Source: JBKHBQ01 sp046542305
GTDB taxonomy: Bacteria > Bacteroidota > Bacteroidia > Bacteroidales > 4484-276
Assembly: GCA_046542305.1 (NCBI GenBank)
Contig: JBKHBQ010000071.1
Coordinates: forward strand, 1 to 15,430
Direction of reading: 5' to 3'
DNA length: 15,430 bases
The notes under the pieces were generated by a model. It worked only from the letters and a program-made list of their open reading frames with translations. It was not told the DNA's origin and did not search any database. A program made the position numbers and the translations under genes. This document shows, in pieces, positions 1-7,333 of the stretch; within the stretch, counting starts at the first letter, position 1, and each line of letters starts with the position of its first letter.

Positions 1-522
1 GTTTGTTTGAAGCAGTTGTTCTACGCGCTTCTTTTCATTTTTATTCAGTGCATTGGTGGCCGCCATAAATTCTGCGACCCTTACCCAGAAATCTTCGTTG
101 GATTTGCCGCCGAGCAGTTGTGGAAGCCTGTTTAGTATTAATGTTTTATCATCGCGAATATTGTCGTAGGTAATAAAATTGGGCAGATTGACCTGTGTGG
201 CGAATCTTAAAAAGCGAATCTCCGGGTTTTGTGGATCACGTTCCACGGCATCTTCCAGGTTGTTTTTTCCGCGCGAAAACGATTCCAATTTGTTGAAAGC
301 GCCGTCCACGCATTCGGCCGAAGCGGCTTCGGTGGCGCCTGCATAAGCCTGCAGCAGGGGATCGCTGTAACTATCCGACTCGATAGCCCGGAACAATAAC
401 AGCGTACCGCATTGCTCGCGGTCCATCGTGAAAAACATCCGCCTGATCTCATCGATCTCAGGCTTTTCGTTTTTTTCCGGATTGGCGATCAGGATCAGTA
501 TGATCAATAACAGGTTTTTCAT
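1..522 (-). CDS. Unknown protein, 3' end cut by window edge; last visible gene of the carotenoid operon
   Basis: I do not recognise a named family. From the ATG at 522 (minus) the frame stays open for 174 codons to the window edge, so the C-terminus is missing. The first 14 or so residues (MKNLLLIILILIAN) are strongly hydrophobic, like a signal peptide or membrane anchor. The rest is soluble and looks mainly helical. It contains NPEIRFLRFATQVNLPNFI at about residues 105-123 and a helical EDFWVRVAEFMAATNALNKN stretch near 148-167. The ATG overlaps the TGA of crtB by one base (TGATG), so translation is probably coupled to phytoene synthase. That ties its role to the carotenoid cluster, perhaps a periplasmic or membrane-associated accessory protein; this is inference. 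Because no stop codon is present in the window, the gene is easily missed. Confidence 0.8.
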   Translation of the reverse strand, partial: MKNLLLIILILIANPEKNEKPEIDEIRRMFFTMDREQCGTLLLFRAIESDSYSDPLLQAYAGATEAASAECVDGAFNKLESFSRGKNNLEDAVERDPQNPEIRFLRFATQVNLPNFITYDNIRDDKTLILNRLPQLLGGKSNEDFWVRVAEFMAATNALNKNEKKRVEQLLQTN

Positions 523-1358
523 CAGATAAGGTCGAGTTTGTTTTTAAAATAGGATGAAACCAACAGCGCATATTTTTCGCCGTTGGGTACGCGCACGCGC
601 TCTCTCAGCAGCCGGCGCGAGTGGGATTTTTTTATTTTTCTGAACAGGGTGTAAAAATACACGTACGCCATATACACTCCAAAACGCGCACCATCCGGAA
701 GTTTGCGGATGCCCTCGAGGCCTGCATGGAAATCGCCTTCTATTTCTTCCTCGATTTTGGATTTGGCTATTTCATCGAACGACTTTACGCTGACTCCCGG
801 AAAATATGAGCGTCCCAGCCCGTGAAAGTCGTGGCTGAGGTCGCGCAGGAAATTAATTTTCTGAAAAGCAGCGCCAAGGCGCATGGCCGAAGGCTTCAGC
901 TCCTGGTACTTTTGCCGGTCGCCCTCGCAGAAAACGCGCAGGCACATTAAACCCACCACCTCCGCCGATCCGAGGATATACTCCTCATATTGCCTGCGGT
1001 TGTAGTCTTCCTTATCCAGGTCCATTTCCATGCTCTTCAGAAAGGTTTCGATGAGTTCACGATCGATTCCGTATTTGTTTACAGCCCACTGGAAGTTGTT
1101 CAGTATCGGGTTCAGGCTGATCTTTTTTTCGATGGCCTGATAGGTGTCGCGCCGAAAATCCTCGAGCAGGGATTTTTTATCATAATCATGAAAAGTATCC
1201 ACAATCTCATCTGCAAAGCGAACGAAACCATAGATGGCATAAATGGGATCGTGGAAACGCTTGCTGAAAAAGCGTATCCCCAGCGAAAATGACGTGCTGT
1301 AGGTGTTGGTGGTCATTTTGCTCGACTGGCGCGAAATCATATCAAACAACTCTTTCAT
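522..1358 (-). CDS. crtB: Phytoene synthase (squalene/phytoene synthase family)
   Basis: Condenses two geranylgeranyl diphosphates head to head to give phytoene, the first committed step of C40 carotenoid synthesis; it is cytoplasmic or peripheral to the membrane. The 278-aa length is normal for bacterial CrtB. Both aspartate-rich Mg/diphosphate motifs are visible: DEIVD at residues 50-54 within YGFVRFADEIVD, and the second one in QKINFLRDLSHDFHGLGRSY at about 166-185. The N-terminal SxSFSLGIRFF (residues 21-31) is the usual substrate-pocket start. It lies 5 bp downstream of crtI, and its own stop overlaps the next start codon, so crtI, crtB and the unknown gene form one transcriptional unit. 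A squalene synthase role is possible within the superfamily, but the adjacent desaturase favours CrtB. Confidence 0.93.
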   Translation of the reverse strand: MKELFDMISRQSSKMTTNTYSTSFSLGIRFFSKRFHDPIYAIYGFVRFADEIVDTFHDYDKKSLLEDFRRDTYQAIEKKISLNPILNNFQWAVNKYGIDRELIETFLKSMEMDLDKEDYNRRQYEEYILGSAEVVGLMCLRVFCEGDRQKYQELKPSAMRLGAAFQKINFLRDLSHDFHGLGRSYFPGVSVKSFDEIAKSKIEEEIEGDFHAGLEGIRKLPDGARFGVYMAYVYFYTLFRKIKKSHSRRLLRERVRVPNGEKYALLVSSYFKNKLDLI

Positions 1359-1363
1359 AGGGA

Positions 1364-2848
1364 TTAATTTTCGCGTTCGTAAATTAATTTCGAAACGATC
1401 TGTCCGGAGATAATGGCCGGCGGAACCCCGGGGCCGGGCACGGTAAGCTGTCCGGCGTAGTACAGGTTTTTTGCCTTGGGGCTGCGCAGCGACGGCTTCA
1501 GAAAAGCGGTTTGCATCAGTGTATTGGCAAGCCCATATGCGTTTCCCTTGTAGGCATTGTAGTCTTTTTGATAATCAGCATGGGCGTAGCTTCGGTGATA
1601 CACGATGTGGTCCCTGATGTTTTCCCCAATGAGTTTCTCGAGCCTGTCGAGCACGATATCAAAGTATTTCCTGCGGATCTCCTCCGAGTCCCTAAGTCCG
1701 GGTGCAACCGGGATCAGGATGAAAAGGTTTTCATGACCCTCAGGGGCAACGGAATCGTCGTATTTTGATGTCATACACACGTATGCCGAAGGTTTTTCGG
1801 GCCATCCCGGATCGTCGTAGATCGATCGGGCGTGCGGCTCGAATTCCTCATCGAAGAGCAGGTTGTGATGCTCGAGCTCCGGAAGCTTTTTGTTTACACC
1901 CACATACCACAGCAGGGTGGAGGGAGACATCACACGGCTTTCCCAGTATTTATCTGAATATTTTCTGAAATCAGCCGGCAACAGATCCTGTTCGATGTGG
2001 TGGTAATCGGCAGCACCTATGATGTAATCGGCCCGGTAGGAATTTTCACCGGCGACTACTTCTTTCACACGATTTGCGTTTGCAACAAGTTTGTCCACCG
2101 GTGCGTCGTATACAAACTGCACCCCTTTTTCCTCTGCCAGTTTCACCATGGCTTCCACAATTTTAAACATGCCGCCCATGGGATACCAGGTGCCGAGTTT
2201 GATGTCGCCGTAGTTCATCAGGCTGTAGAGCGCGGGGGTTTTCTGGGCTGTGCCTCCCAAAAAAAGAATGGGAAACTCAAGCATTTGCAGCAGCCGCGGA
2301 TTGCTGAAATAGCGGCGGGCATAGCTTTCGAACGATTTGAACATGTGCAGTTTTACCGCTGCCTTCATCAGCCGCAGATCGGCATATTCCAGAAACGACA
2401 GGCTCGGCTTGTACACAAATTCCTTCATGCCCACGTTGTACTTGTATTCGGCTTCATTAAGAAACTGTCTGAGGTTGTCGCCCGCACCTTCTTCGATGGA
2501 TTCGAACAGGCGGTACATCTTTTCCAGGTTTGCCGGGAGATCAACCACATCGTCCACGCCGAAAAAAATTCTGTACGACGGGTCAAGACGTTTCAGGTTG
2601 TAGTAATCCGAGGCTGATTTTCCGAAAGCATTGAAATAGGATTCGAAAATGTCGGGCATCCAGTACCAACTGGGGCCCATGTCGAAACTGAAGCCTCCGG
2701 TTTCAAATTTTCGGGCGCGGCCGCCGGGGCTGCTGTTTTTTTCGAGAACGGTTACCGTAAAACCCTTATCTGCAAGTCCTGTGGCCGCCGAAATTCCTGC
2801 GAATCCGGCGCCGATTACAATTGCTGATTTGTTGATTTTATTGTTCAT
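1364..2848 (-). CDS. crtI: Phytoene desaturase, CrtI type (FAD-dependent)
   Basis: Flavoprotein that converts phytoene into more unsaturated carotenes such as lycopene. The N-terminal Rossmann dinucleotide-binding motif VIGAGFAGISAATGLADKGF is followed by VLEKNSSPGGRARKFETGGF and FDMGPSWYWMP, all hallmarks of CrtI-like desaturases. The C-terminal FAD motif LYYAGQLTVPGPGVPPAIIS is intact. From ATG 2848 the protein is 494 aa, normal for the family. An in-frame ATG at 2869 adds seven residues (MVELNKK) but would overlap the upstream gene's stop by 13 nt. I prefer 2848, which leaves an 8-nt gap and places the nucleotide-binding strand at the usual distance from the N-terminus. It belongs to the minus-strand crt operon. 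A diapophytoene desaturase or a ketolase-like relative cannot be excluded from sequence alone. Confidence 0.93.
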   Translation of the reverse strand: MNNKINKSAIVIGAGFAGISAATGLADKGFTVTVLEKNSSPGGRARKFETGGFSFDMGPSWYWMPDIFESYFNAFGKSASDYYNLKRLDPSYRIFFGVDDVVDLPANLEKMYRLFESIEEGAGDNLRQFLNEAEYKYNVGMKEFVYKPSLSFLEYADLRLMKAAVKLHMFKSFESYARRYFSNPRLLQMLEFPILFLGGTAQKTPALYSLMNYGDIKLGTWYPMGGMFKIVEAMVKLAEEKGVQFVYDAPVDKLVANANRVKEVVAGENSYRADYIIGAADYHHIEQDLLPADFRKYSDKYWESRVMSPSTLLWYVGVNKKLPELEHHNLLFDEEFEPHARSIYDDPGWPEKPSAYVCMTSKYDDSVAPEGHENLFILIPVAPGLRDSEEIRRKYFDIVLDRLEKLIGENIRDHIVYHRSYAHADYQKDYNAYKGNAYGLANTLMQTAFLKPSLRSPKAKNLYYAGQLTVPGPGVPPAIISGQIVSKLIYEREN

Positions 2849-2856
2849 TTTTTTGT

Positions 2857-3135
2857 TTAGCTCAACCATTGATAAGTTAAAAATAGCAGAAAATATACAG
2901 AAAGATAAATGCGATAAAAATTCCGGGTTTTGATAAAACCGGGGGAATTGCTGGTCAGCCTGCCTGTGAGTGCTTTAATCTCATCTGTAAAAACTGGTTT
3001 GATGTTGATCCACCAGTGATCGGTTTGGTAGACCATTTTGCGAAACCTGCTTCTGAACCAGGTAAGAGGTAATCCCCACATGATAAAAAATACCAGCCAG
3101 AGATTAATGTCGATATTTTGAAATGCAATGTTCAA
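2857..3135 (-). CDS. Small two-TM membrane protein of unknown function, probable TTG start
   Basis: A 92-aa protein with hydrophobic segments at about residues 12-25 (LWLVFFIMWGLPLT) and 76-88 (IYLSVYFLLFLTY). Between them lies a basic, aromatic middle containing TWFRSRFRKMVYQTDHWW. I do not know a function; it fits the pattern of short conserved Bacteroidota membrane proteins. The only start codon that retains the first membrane segment is TTG at 3135. An in-frame TAA lies just upstream, and the next ATG is Met19, inside the hydrophobic segment. It lies between DUF1295 (88-bp gap) and crtI (8 bp, or a 13-nt overlap if crtI starts at 2869), so it is probably cotranscribed with crtI and crtB. 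Coding status rests on the membrane-protein-like composition and the tight operon packing. Confidence 0.68.
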   Translation of the reverse strand: MNIAFQNIDINLWLVFFIMWGLPLTWFRSRFRKMVYQTDHWWINIKPVFTDEIKALTGRLTSNSPGFIKTRNFYRIYLSVYFLLFLTYQWLS

Positions 3136-3223
3136 TTGATTTTAATTTTTCATTAAACATAATAACAAGTGTGGACCCGGATTGTTTAAGAAAAACAGGA
3201 AAAGAAGAAACAATAAATAAACA

Positions 3224-4003
3224 CTATTCTTTGGGAAACCAAGGAAAAAACGCGCTGGTTTTCCGAATGTATTCCTGATATGCGGGTTTTTTGTCTTTGA
3301 GCGATTTTTCGAGCATGGCCACGCCGGAAACTTTAATGATCAGCACGGTCATCAAAATCGACCCAAGGGGGGTGATGTACGATCCTGCTGCGATGGCAAA
3401 AAGCCCGTAAGCCCACCATACTGCCGAGTCGCCGAAATAATTTGGGTGACGTGTATATTTCCAGAACCCCCTTTGCAGCACTTTTCCCTTGTTTTCAGGT
3501 TTTGATTTAAACTGTGATAGCTGATAGTCGCCGCCGGCTTCGAACATAAACCCGATGATCCATACGGCCATGGCAATATAATCGATGGCATTGAGATGTC
3601 CGTCGCTGTAGTATATTGCCCCAAGCAAAGGAGCAGAAATCAGCCAGAGCAGGAAACCCTGAAGCAGGAACACCTGAAAGAAGCTCACCCACCAGTACCG
3701 CTCCGGGCCGTACTTTTCCCTGAATTCGCGGTAGCGGTAATCTTCGCCCTTGCCATAATTTCTGATAAACAGATAGATGCTTAACCGCAATCCCCAAACC
3801 GTAACAAGGGCCACCACCAGGTAGTCGCGGGTACCGGCTTCACCGGTCTGCATCAGGTAATACCATGAGGCCAGTACAAAACCCAGGCCCCAGAAAGGAT
3901 CAACAATGCTGGCATTTTTCAGGATTACGCCGGCAATCCAGATCAGCGTCATCATCACCATGATAACAGGAAATCCCCACAGAAAAATTTCGAGAAAGCT
4001 CAT
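3224..4003 (-). CDS. DUF1295 membrane protein (steroid 5-alpha-reductase / isoprenylcysteine methyltransferase-like fold)
   Basis: A 259-aa polytopic membrane protein with about six or seven hydrophobic segments. The family signature near the C-terminus is clear: RGFWKYTRHPNYFGDSAVWW at about residues 178-197. The C-terminal EKSLKDKKPAYQEYIRKTSAFFPWFP is also typical. Relatives of this fold reduce a C=C bond with NADPH (steroid 5-alpha-reductase) or methylate isoprenyl groups. The bacterial DUF1295 group has no generally established substrate. It is 5 bp downstream of the 87-aa gene and belongs to the operon feeding into crtI and crtB. A role in saturating or tailoring an isoprenoid or other lipid is therefore plausible but inferred. 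Fold assignment is confident; reaction is not. Confidence 0.85.
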   Translation of the reverse strand: MSFLEIFLWGFPVIMVMMTLIWIAGVILKNASIVDPFWGLGFVLASWYYLMQTGEAGTRDYLVVALVTVWGLRLSIYLFIRNYGKGEDYRYREFREKYGPERYWWVSFFQVFLLQGFLLWLISAPLLGAIYYSDGHLNAIDYIAMAVWIIGFMFEAGGDYQLSQFKSKPENKGKVLQRGFWKYTRHPNYFGDSAVWWAYGLFAIAAGSYITPLGSILMTVLIIKVSGVAMLEKSLKDKKPAYQEYIRKTSAFFPWFPKE

Positions 4004-4008
4004 AAAGG

Positions 4009-4272
4009 TTATTTTTTATTGACAGGTGTTTCCTCCTTTTTCCAGCGGATCAATTCCTGCTGCATGGCGGCTATGGTGGCTTCGATCCTGATTTCGCCCA
4101 CTTCGCCGCGGCCCTCCCAGGCCAATCCCTGCAGGTCGTATTCGCTCTGAAGCATTTTTTCCAGTTCGGTGATCCCGAACGCAGGATCGTTGCTGCGCAT
4201 GTTGTGAATGTATTGAATGGTGTTTTCGAAAATCCGGCGGTAAGTAGCCTCCCGCCATGCTGCAATGTCCAT
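4009..4272 (-). CDS. Unknown 87-aa helical protein in the carotenoid operon
   Basis: No family is recognised. The 87-aa product is soluble, without a signal peptide or membrane segment. It looks almost entirely helical (AAWREATYRRIFENTIQYIH near the N-terminus, IRIEATIAAMQQELIRWKKE near the C-terminus) and ends in a charged tail. It fits tightly between neighbours, with 6 bp to the upstream SRPBCC gene and 5 bp to the downstream DUF1295 gene. That packing, plus ATG start and normal composition, is the main evidence that it is real. Two other frames over this region are also open (4016-4258 and 4071-4346), but the second overlaps the SRPBCC gene and both have less protein-like composition. It may be a small partner of the SRPBCC or DUF1295 protein. 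Confidence 0.7.
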   Translation of the reverse strand: MDIAAWREATYRRIFENTIQYIHNMRSNDPAFGITELEKMLQSEYDLQGLAWEGRGEVGEIRIEATIAAMQQELIRWKKEETPVNKK

Positions 4273-4278
4273 AATTTT

Positions 4279-4734
4279 TTAGTTGTTAGGTGATTTACGG
4301 TTTTTAAAATATTTTCTGTAAAGTTTCTTTCTGGGTGCAAAAGCAAAGTAAAGCACAGGATACATTATCATGTCGATGAGTTTATTGCCAAAGGAATAAT
4401 GCATGTGATCGATAATACGTGCCGACTGCAAACTGCTCATTTCTACAGTGTGGATGTGTTTCCAGCTTTTCATCCCGAACGGCAGCTTTTCGCCAATATC
4501 CGTGAAGGTCATTTTTTCTGCAGAGCTGTACGATTCGGTTATTCGGCTTACCCATTCCGCAGGCCAGGGAATGAAAAAGCGGATATGAACCTTGTCGCCC
4601 GGCGCAGAACCACCAAACTCAACCAGCCTGGCAATAAAAGATGGCGGTAGCAGGTAGCGGAACAGCTTTTCGTCGAATCCCTGCGCTACCACATCAAATT
4701 CCTCATTTACTTCCGAAATCAGTTTTATTTGCAT
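4279..4734 (-). CDS. SRPBCC-fold (START/Bet v1-like) lipid- or isoprenoid-binding protein
   Basis: A 151-aa protein with the pattern of the SRPBCC superfamily, whose members form a deep hydrophobic cavity for lipids, polyketides or isoprenoids. Visible are an N-terminal strand (MQIKLISEVNEEFDVVAQGF), a helix with LFRYLLPP, the segment GGSAPGDKVHIRFFIPWPAEW, then strand-rich WKHIHTVEMS. A C-terminal helix (LIDMIMYPVLYFAFAPRKKLY) runs along the cavity in this fold. It is the first gene of the minus-strand operon leading to crtI and crtB. A carrier or binding role for a hydrophobic isoprenoid intermediate is plausible; an enzymatic role such as a cyclase is also possible in this fold. Assignment is by pattern recognition. 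Confidence 0.7.
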   Translation of the reverse strand: MQIKLISEVNEEFDVVAQGFDEKLFRYLLPPSFIARLVEFGGSAPGDKVHIRFFIPWPAEWVSRITESYSSAEKMTFTDIGEKLPFGMKSWKHIHTVEMSSLQSARIIDHMHYSFGNKLIDMIMYPVLYFAFAPRKKLYRKYFKNRKSPNN

Positions 4735-4784
4735 TTCGCTGCTTTTGGAATTAAACCGACAGACACATTACATTGTTCAACATA

Positions 4785-4792
4785 CAAATTTA
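4785..4792 (-). promoter_or_regulatory. Candidate -7 element for the SRPBCC-crt operon
   Basis: On the minus strand this reads TAAATTTG, an exact match to the Bacteroidota -7 consensus TAnnTTTG, about 50 nt upstream of the first operon gene. No TTTG is found at the expected spacing upstream, so the call is weak. Confidence 0.3.
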
Positions 4793-4800
4793 AACATTAA

Positions 4801-4965
4801 TCAAAAAATGATGGCCGCTGCCACGAGGCCCTTACCTGCATTCATACCAATAACCGGAAAATGTTGAGCGGAGCAAGGCGGGTTTTCCGAAATTCCCCCT
4901 GACGCCGGTTAGTGCGGCATCGGGAATGGAGTCGATGGTGCAATAATCCGGCCAAATCCGTTCAA
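4801..4965. other. Intergenic region with an inverted repeat; no gene seen
   Basis: Lies between the hybrid kinase stop and the crt operon promoter region. A perfect 7-bp inverted repeat, CGGAAAA (4855-4861) and TTTTCCG (4883-4889), could form a stem-loop around a 21-nt loop, and a smaller GCCG/CGGC hairpin sits near 4904-4918. The minus strand has a short open stretch (4801-4908, about 35 codons) with protein-like content but no start codon upstream. It may be a decayed gene tail or an interspersed repeat. There is no T-tract, so it is not a clear intrinsic terminator. Confidence 0.4.
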
Positions 4966-7209
4966 TCAATCATTTACATCGTTCAACATATTTTTGGCCA
5001 ATTCCAATAGCTGCCTTCGTTTGAAAGGTTTAGCGAGAAAGTGTGTAAATCCGGCGCGGTAGAATTCTTCCTGTTGGGTTTTCATCACGTTGGCAGTAAC
5101 TGCCGCCACAGGTGTATGCGCGTATCCGCTGAGGTTCCTGATCTTTTTCAGCGCCTGTATGCCGCTCATATCCCGGCCAAGATTCACATCCATAAAAATC
5201 AGACTGTAACTGTTTCTTTCGGCCATTTCAAAGGCTTTGTGGCCGTTAATGCTCACATCCACTTCGAAATCCTCCGAAAGGCAGTGCTTCATGTATTCGC
5301 GGTTGGTTTTTTCATCTTCAACAATCAGTACATAGGGCTTTGCCGTGTGTTTGGGGGTGGCTGAGGCTTTCGGTGCGGGTGTTGTTTCAGGTTCATAAGC
5401 TATCGTTCCTTCCCATGCCGGGATGCGTACGAAAAACGAGGAGCCCTGGTTCAATTGGCTTTCCACCCATATTTCTCCGTCGAGCAGGTCGACATAGTTC
5501 TTGCAAATGCTCAGGCCGATACCGATGCCTTCGTATTCGCGGTCGAAGCCTTCGCTGATTTGCCGGAAACTTTCGAAAATCCTGATGAAATGCGCGGGAT
5601 CTATGCCAATGCCCGTATCTTTGATAGCAATCTTCAGAAAACTTCGCTGATTAATTTTTTCTGCTGTCAGTTGCACCATTACCCCGCCTTCCTCGGTATA
5701 CTTTATGGCATTGTCGATCAGGTTGTTTAATACATGGCCCAGCAGCCGCGGATCGGTACGCGACCTAAGTTGCAGGTTTTCTATTTGTGTTTCGAGGTAA
5801 ATGTTTTTGGAAGATGCATAGCTTTCGAACAGCCCGGTTTTCTGCCTCACCAGTTCCGACACATTCACCAGTTGTTTATCAATTTCGTTTTTGTTGGTTT
5901 CGATCAGCGAGAGATCGATCAGCGAATTGAGCGTTCCCATCAGTCGGTTACCGCTCTGATCGATATATTCTATTATTTCCATCAGGGAAGGATCTTTCAC
6001 TTCCATTTTCAGAATTTCTGTAAATCCGAGGATGCCGTTGAGCGGTGTGCGCAGTTCGTGGGATATATTGGCAAGGAATGAAGATTTCAGTTTGTCGGAT
6101 TCCTCGGCTTTTTCCTTGGCTGTGGTGAGTTCGAACTCCATGAGTTTCCGTTCCTCTATTTCCAGTTTCAGGCGATTCTCCTGGGAAGTATCATATCCCA
6201 CGATCACGAATCCCATCCGGTCATCGAATTCATCCAGCACCTGATTGCTGGTCATGCATACGGGTATGTGGTTGCCGCTTTTCCCAACCAGCGATAACCT
6301 GAAACGCTCGCCCTGCGTTTCGATTGGCTGTTGGAAAGCTGCGGAACGTTCCATATCGGTGATTTCATGAAAATACTTTACCTGTATCTCTTCGCTGGTA
6401 TAGCCAAGGTTGCTGATGGTGAAGTCGTTGGTGCGAATGATCCGCCCTTCATTATCCGTAAAAAAAAGGTATTCATTCATTCTGGAAATCACCAGGTTTG
6501 CTGCCGAGGAGGGCGAGATCATCATCAGGCGATAGCGAAGGATACTATAAGCAATACCTGCTACCATGATGAGTGATGTGAGGTGGGCAATATCAGGAAA
6601 CTTCTTCATTCCGGTTACGGGGAAAGCGATATTGGTGATGATGTTCAGCACGAATATTATTAAAAAAATGACGAGCAGGATTTTTGCCTGTTTCTTTTCT
6701 TTATTTACCCTGGTCTTCAATCGCCATTGCAAAACCAGATAAAAACTCAGCAGGGTGTAAGCCAGAAGATAGCTGAGAAACAGCCAGAACAGCAGTGATT
6801 CCGTGTTGGGGTTGATTATCGTGAACTTGTCGAGAGTAAGAAAACCGTCGGCATAAAATCCGGTGACGACATTCAGATACAGGAAGATCAATCCTGGCAG
6901 GAGCATCAACGGGAACAGGATGTTTCTTTTTTGGGCCAGCCTGTGTCGGGTAAGGATTAGTACAAAATTGAGCAAAAAAGCAGGAAACAAAATCCATCCT
7001 ACCGAGGAAATCTTATGCCAGGTTATGATTGATTCGGGGCTGGAAGCTACATAATAGAACGAATATCCCAGGGCATACACCGAAAAAATACATGACAGCG
7101 AAAAAAATGACCGGTTGAGCGGGGACTGACGGTTATGTAAAAAGATATACAACCCCAGCATGAAGTAGGTAAAACTTGCAAATACAGATAAAAACGACAG
7201 TACGTTCAT
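4966..7209 (-). CDS. Hybrid sensor histidine kinase (7TM-PAS-HisKA-HATPase-REC)
   Basis: A 747-aa membrane sensor kinase with a C-terminal receiver. Residues 1-228 hold seven hydrophobic segments in the arrangement of the 7TM histidine-kinase N-terminal domain, with no large extracellular loop. A PAS domain follows (about 235-345), then a helical linker and HisKA with the phospho-acceptor His384 in SFLANISHELRTPLNG. HATPase_c shows the N box (NNLIDNAIKY, 495-504), G1 (DTGIG, 531-535) and G2 (GIGIGL, 561-566). A Pro/Ala-rich linker leads to the receiver, with acidic Glu631/Asp632, phospho-acceptor Asp674 (IFMDVNLG), Thr705 and Lys727. All catalytic residues are intact. No output domain or partner regulator is adjacent, so it probably phosphorylates a regulator elsewhere. 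Its ligand is unknown; small membrane-permeant or membrane-embedded signals are typical guesses for 7TM sensors. Confidence 0.92.
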   Translation of the reverse strand: MNVLSFLSVFASFTYFMLGLYIFLHNRQSPLNRSFFSLSCIFSVYALGYSFYYVASSPESIITWHKISSVGWILFPAFLLNFVLILTRHRLAQKRNILFPLMLLPGLIFLYLNVVTGFYADGFLTLDKFTIINPNTESLLFWLFLSYLLAYTLLSFYLVLQWRLKTRVNKEKKQAKILLVIFLIIFVLNIITNIAFPVTGMKKFPDIAHLTSLIMVAGIAYSILRYRLMMISPSSAANLVISRMNEYLFFTDNEGRIIRTNDFTISNLGYTSEEIQVKYFHEITDMERSAAFQQPIETQGERFRLSLVGKSGNHIPVCMTSNQVLDEFDDRMGFVIVGYDTSQENRLKLEIEERKLMEFELTTAKEKAEESDKLKSSFLANISHELRTPLNGILGFTEILKMEVKDPSLMEIIEYIDQSGNRLMGTLNSLIDLSLIETNKNEIDKQLVNVSELVRQKTGLFESYASSKNIYLETQIENLQLRSRTDPRLLGHVLNNLIDNAIKYTEEGGVMVQLTAEKINQRSFLKIAIKDTGIGIDPAHFIRIFESFRQISEGFDREYEGIGIGLSICKNYVDLLDGEIWVESQLNQGSSFFVRIPAWEGTIAYEPETTPAPKASATPKHTAKPYVLIVEDEKTNREYMKHCLSEDFEVDVSINGHKAFEMAERNSYSLIFMDVNLGRDMSGIQALKKIRNLSGYAHTPVAAVTANVMKTQQEEFYRAGFTHFLAKPFKRRQLLELAKNMLNDVND

Positions 7210-7283
7210 CTTGTTGGTGATTGGGAAATATCGTGCCGGGAAACCGGGAGTAAATGTATGAAAAATTATCGATATCCAATCCC

Positions 7284-7314
7284 CAAAGTAAAGTAAAAAT
7301 AATTATGATTCAAT
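7284..7314 (-). promoter_or_regulatory. Candidate promoter of the hybrid kinase gene
   Basis: Minus strand ATTG (7314-7311), 19 nt, then TTACTTTG (7291-7284), one mismatch from TAnnTTTG. It lies about 75 nt upstream of the start codon. Spacing fits the Bacteroidota consensus. Confidence 0.4.
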
Positions 7315-7333
7315 ATGATAGCATGAAAAATGC

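Noticed and set aside
207..452. 81-aa minus-strand open frame near the left edge
   Set aside because: Out of frame with the coupled, edge-to-edge open frame starting at 522, which has better composition and an overlap with crtB.
1997..2617. 206-aa plus-strand open frame inside crtI
   Set aside because: Antisense to conserved CrtI sequence; His/Phe/Val-rich composition typical of a shadow frame.
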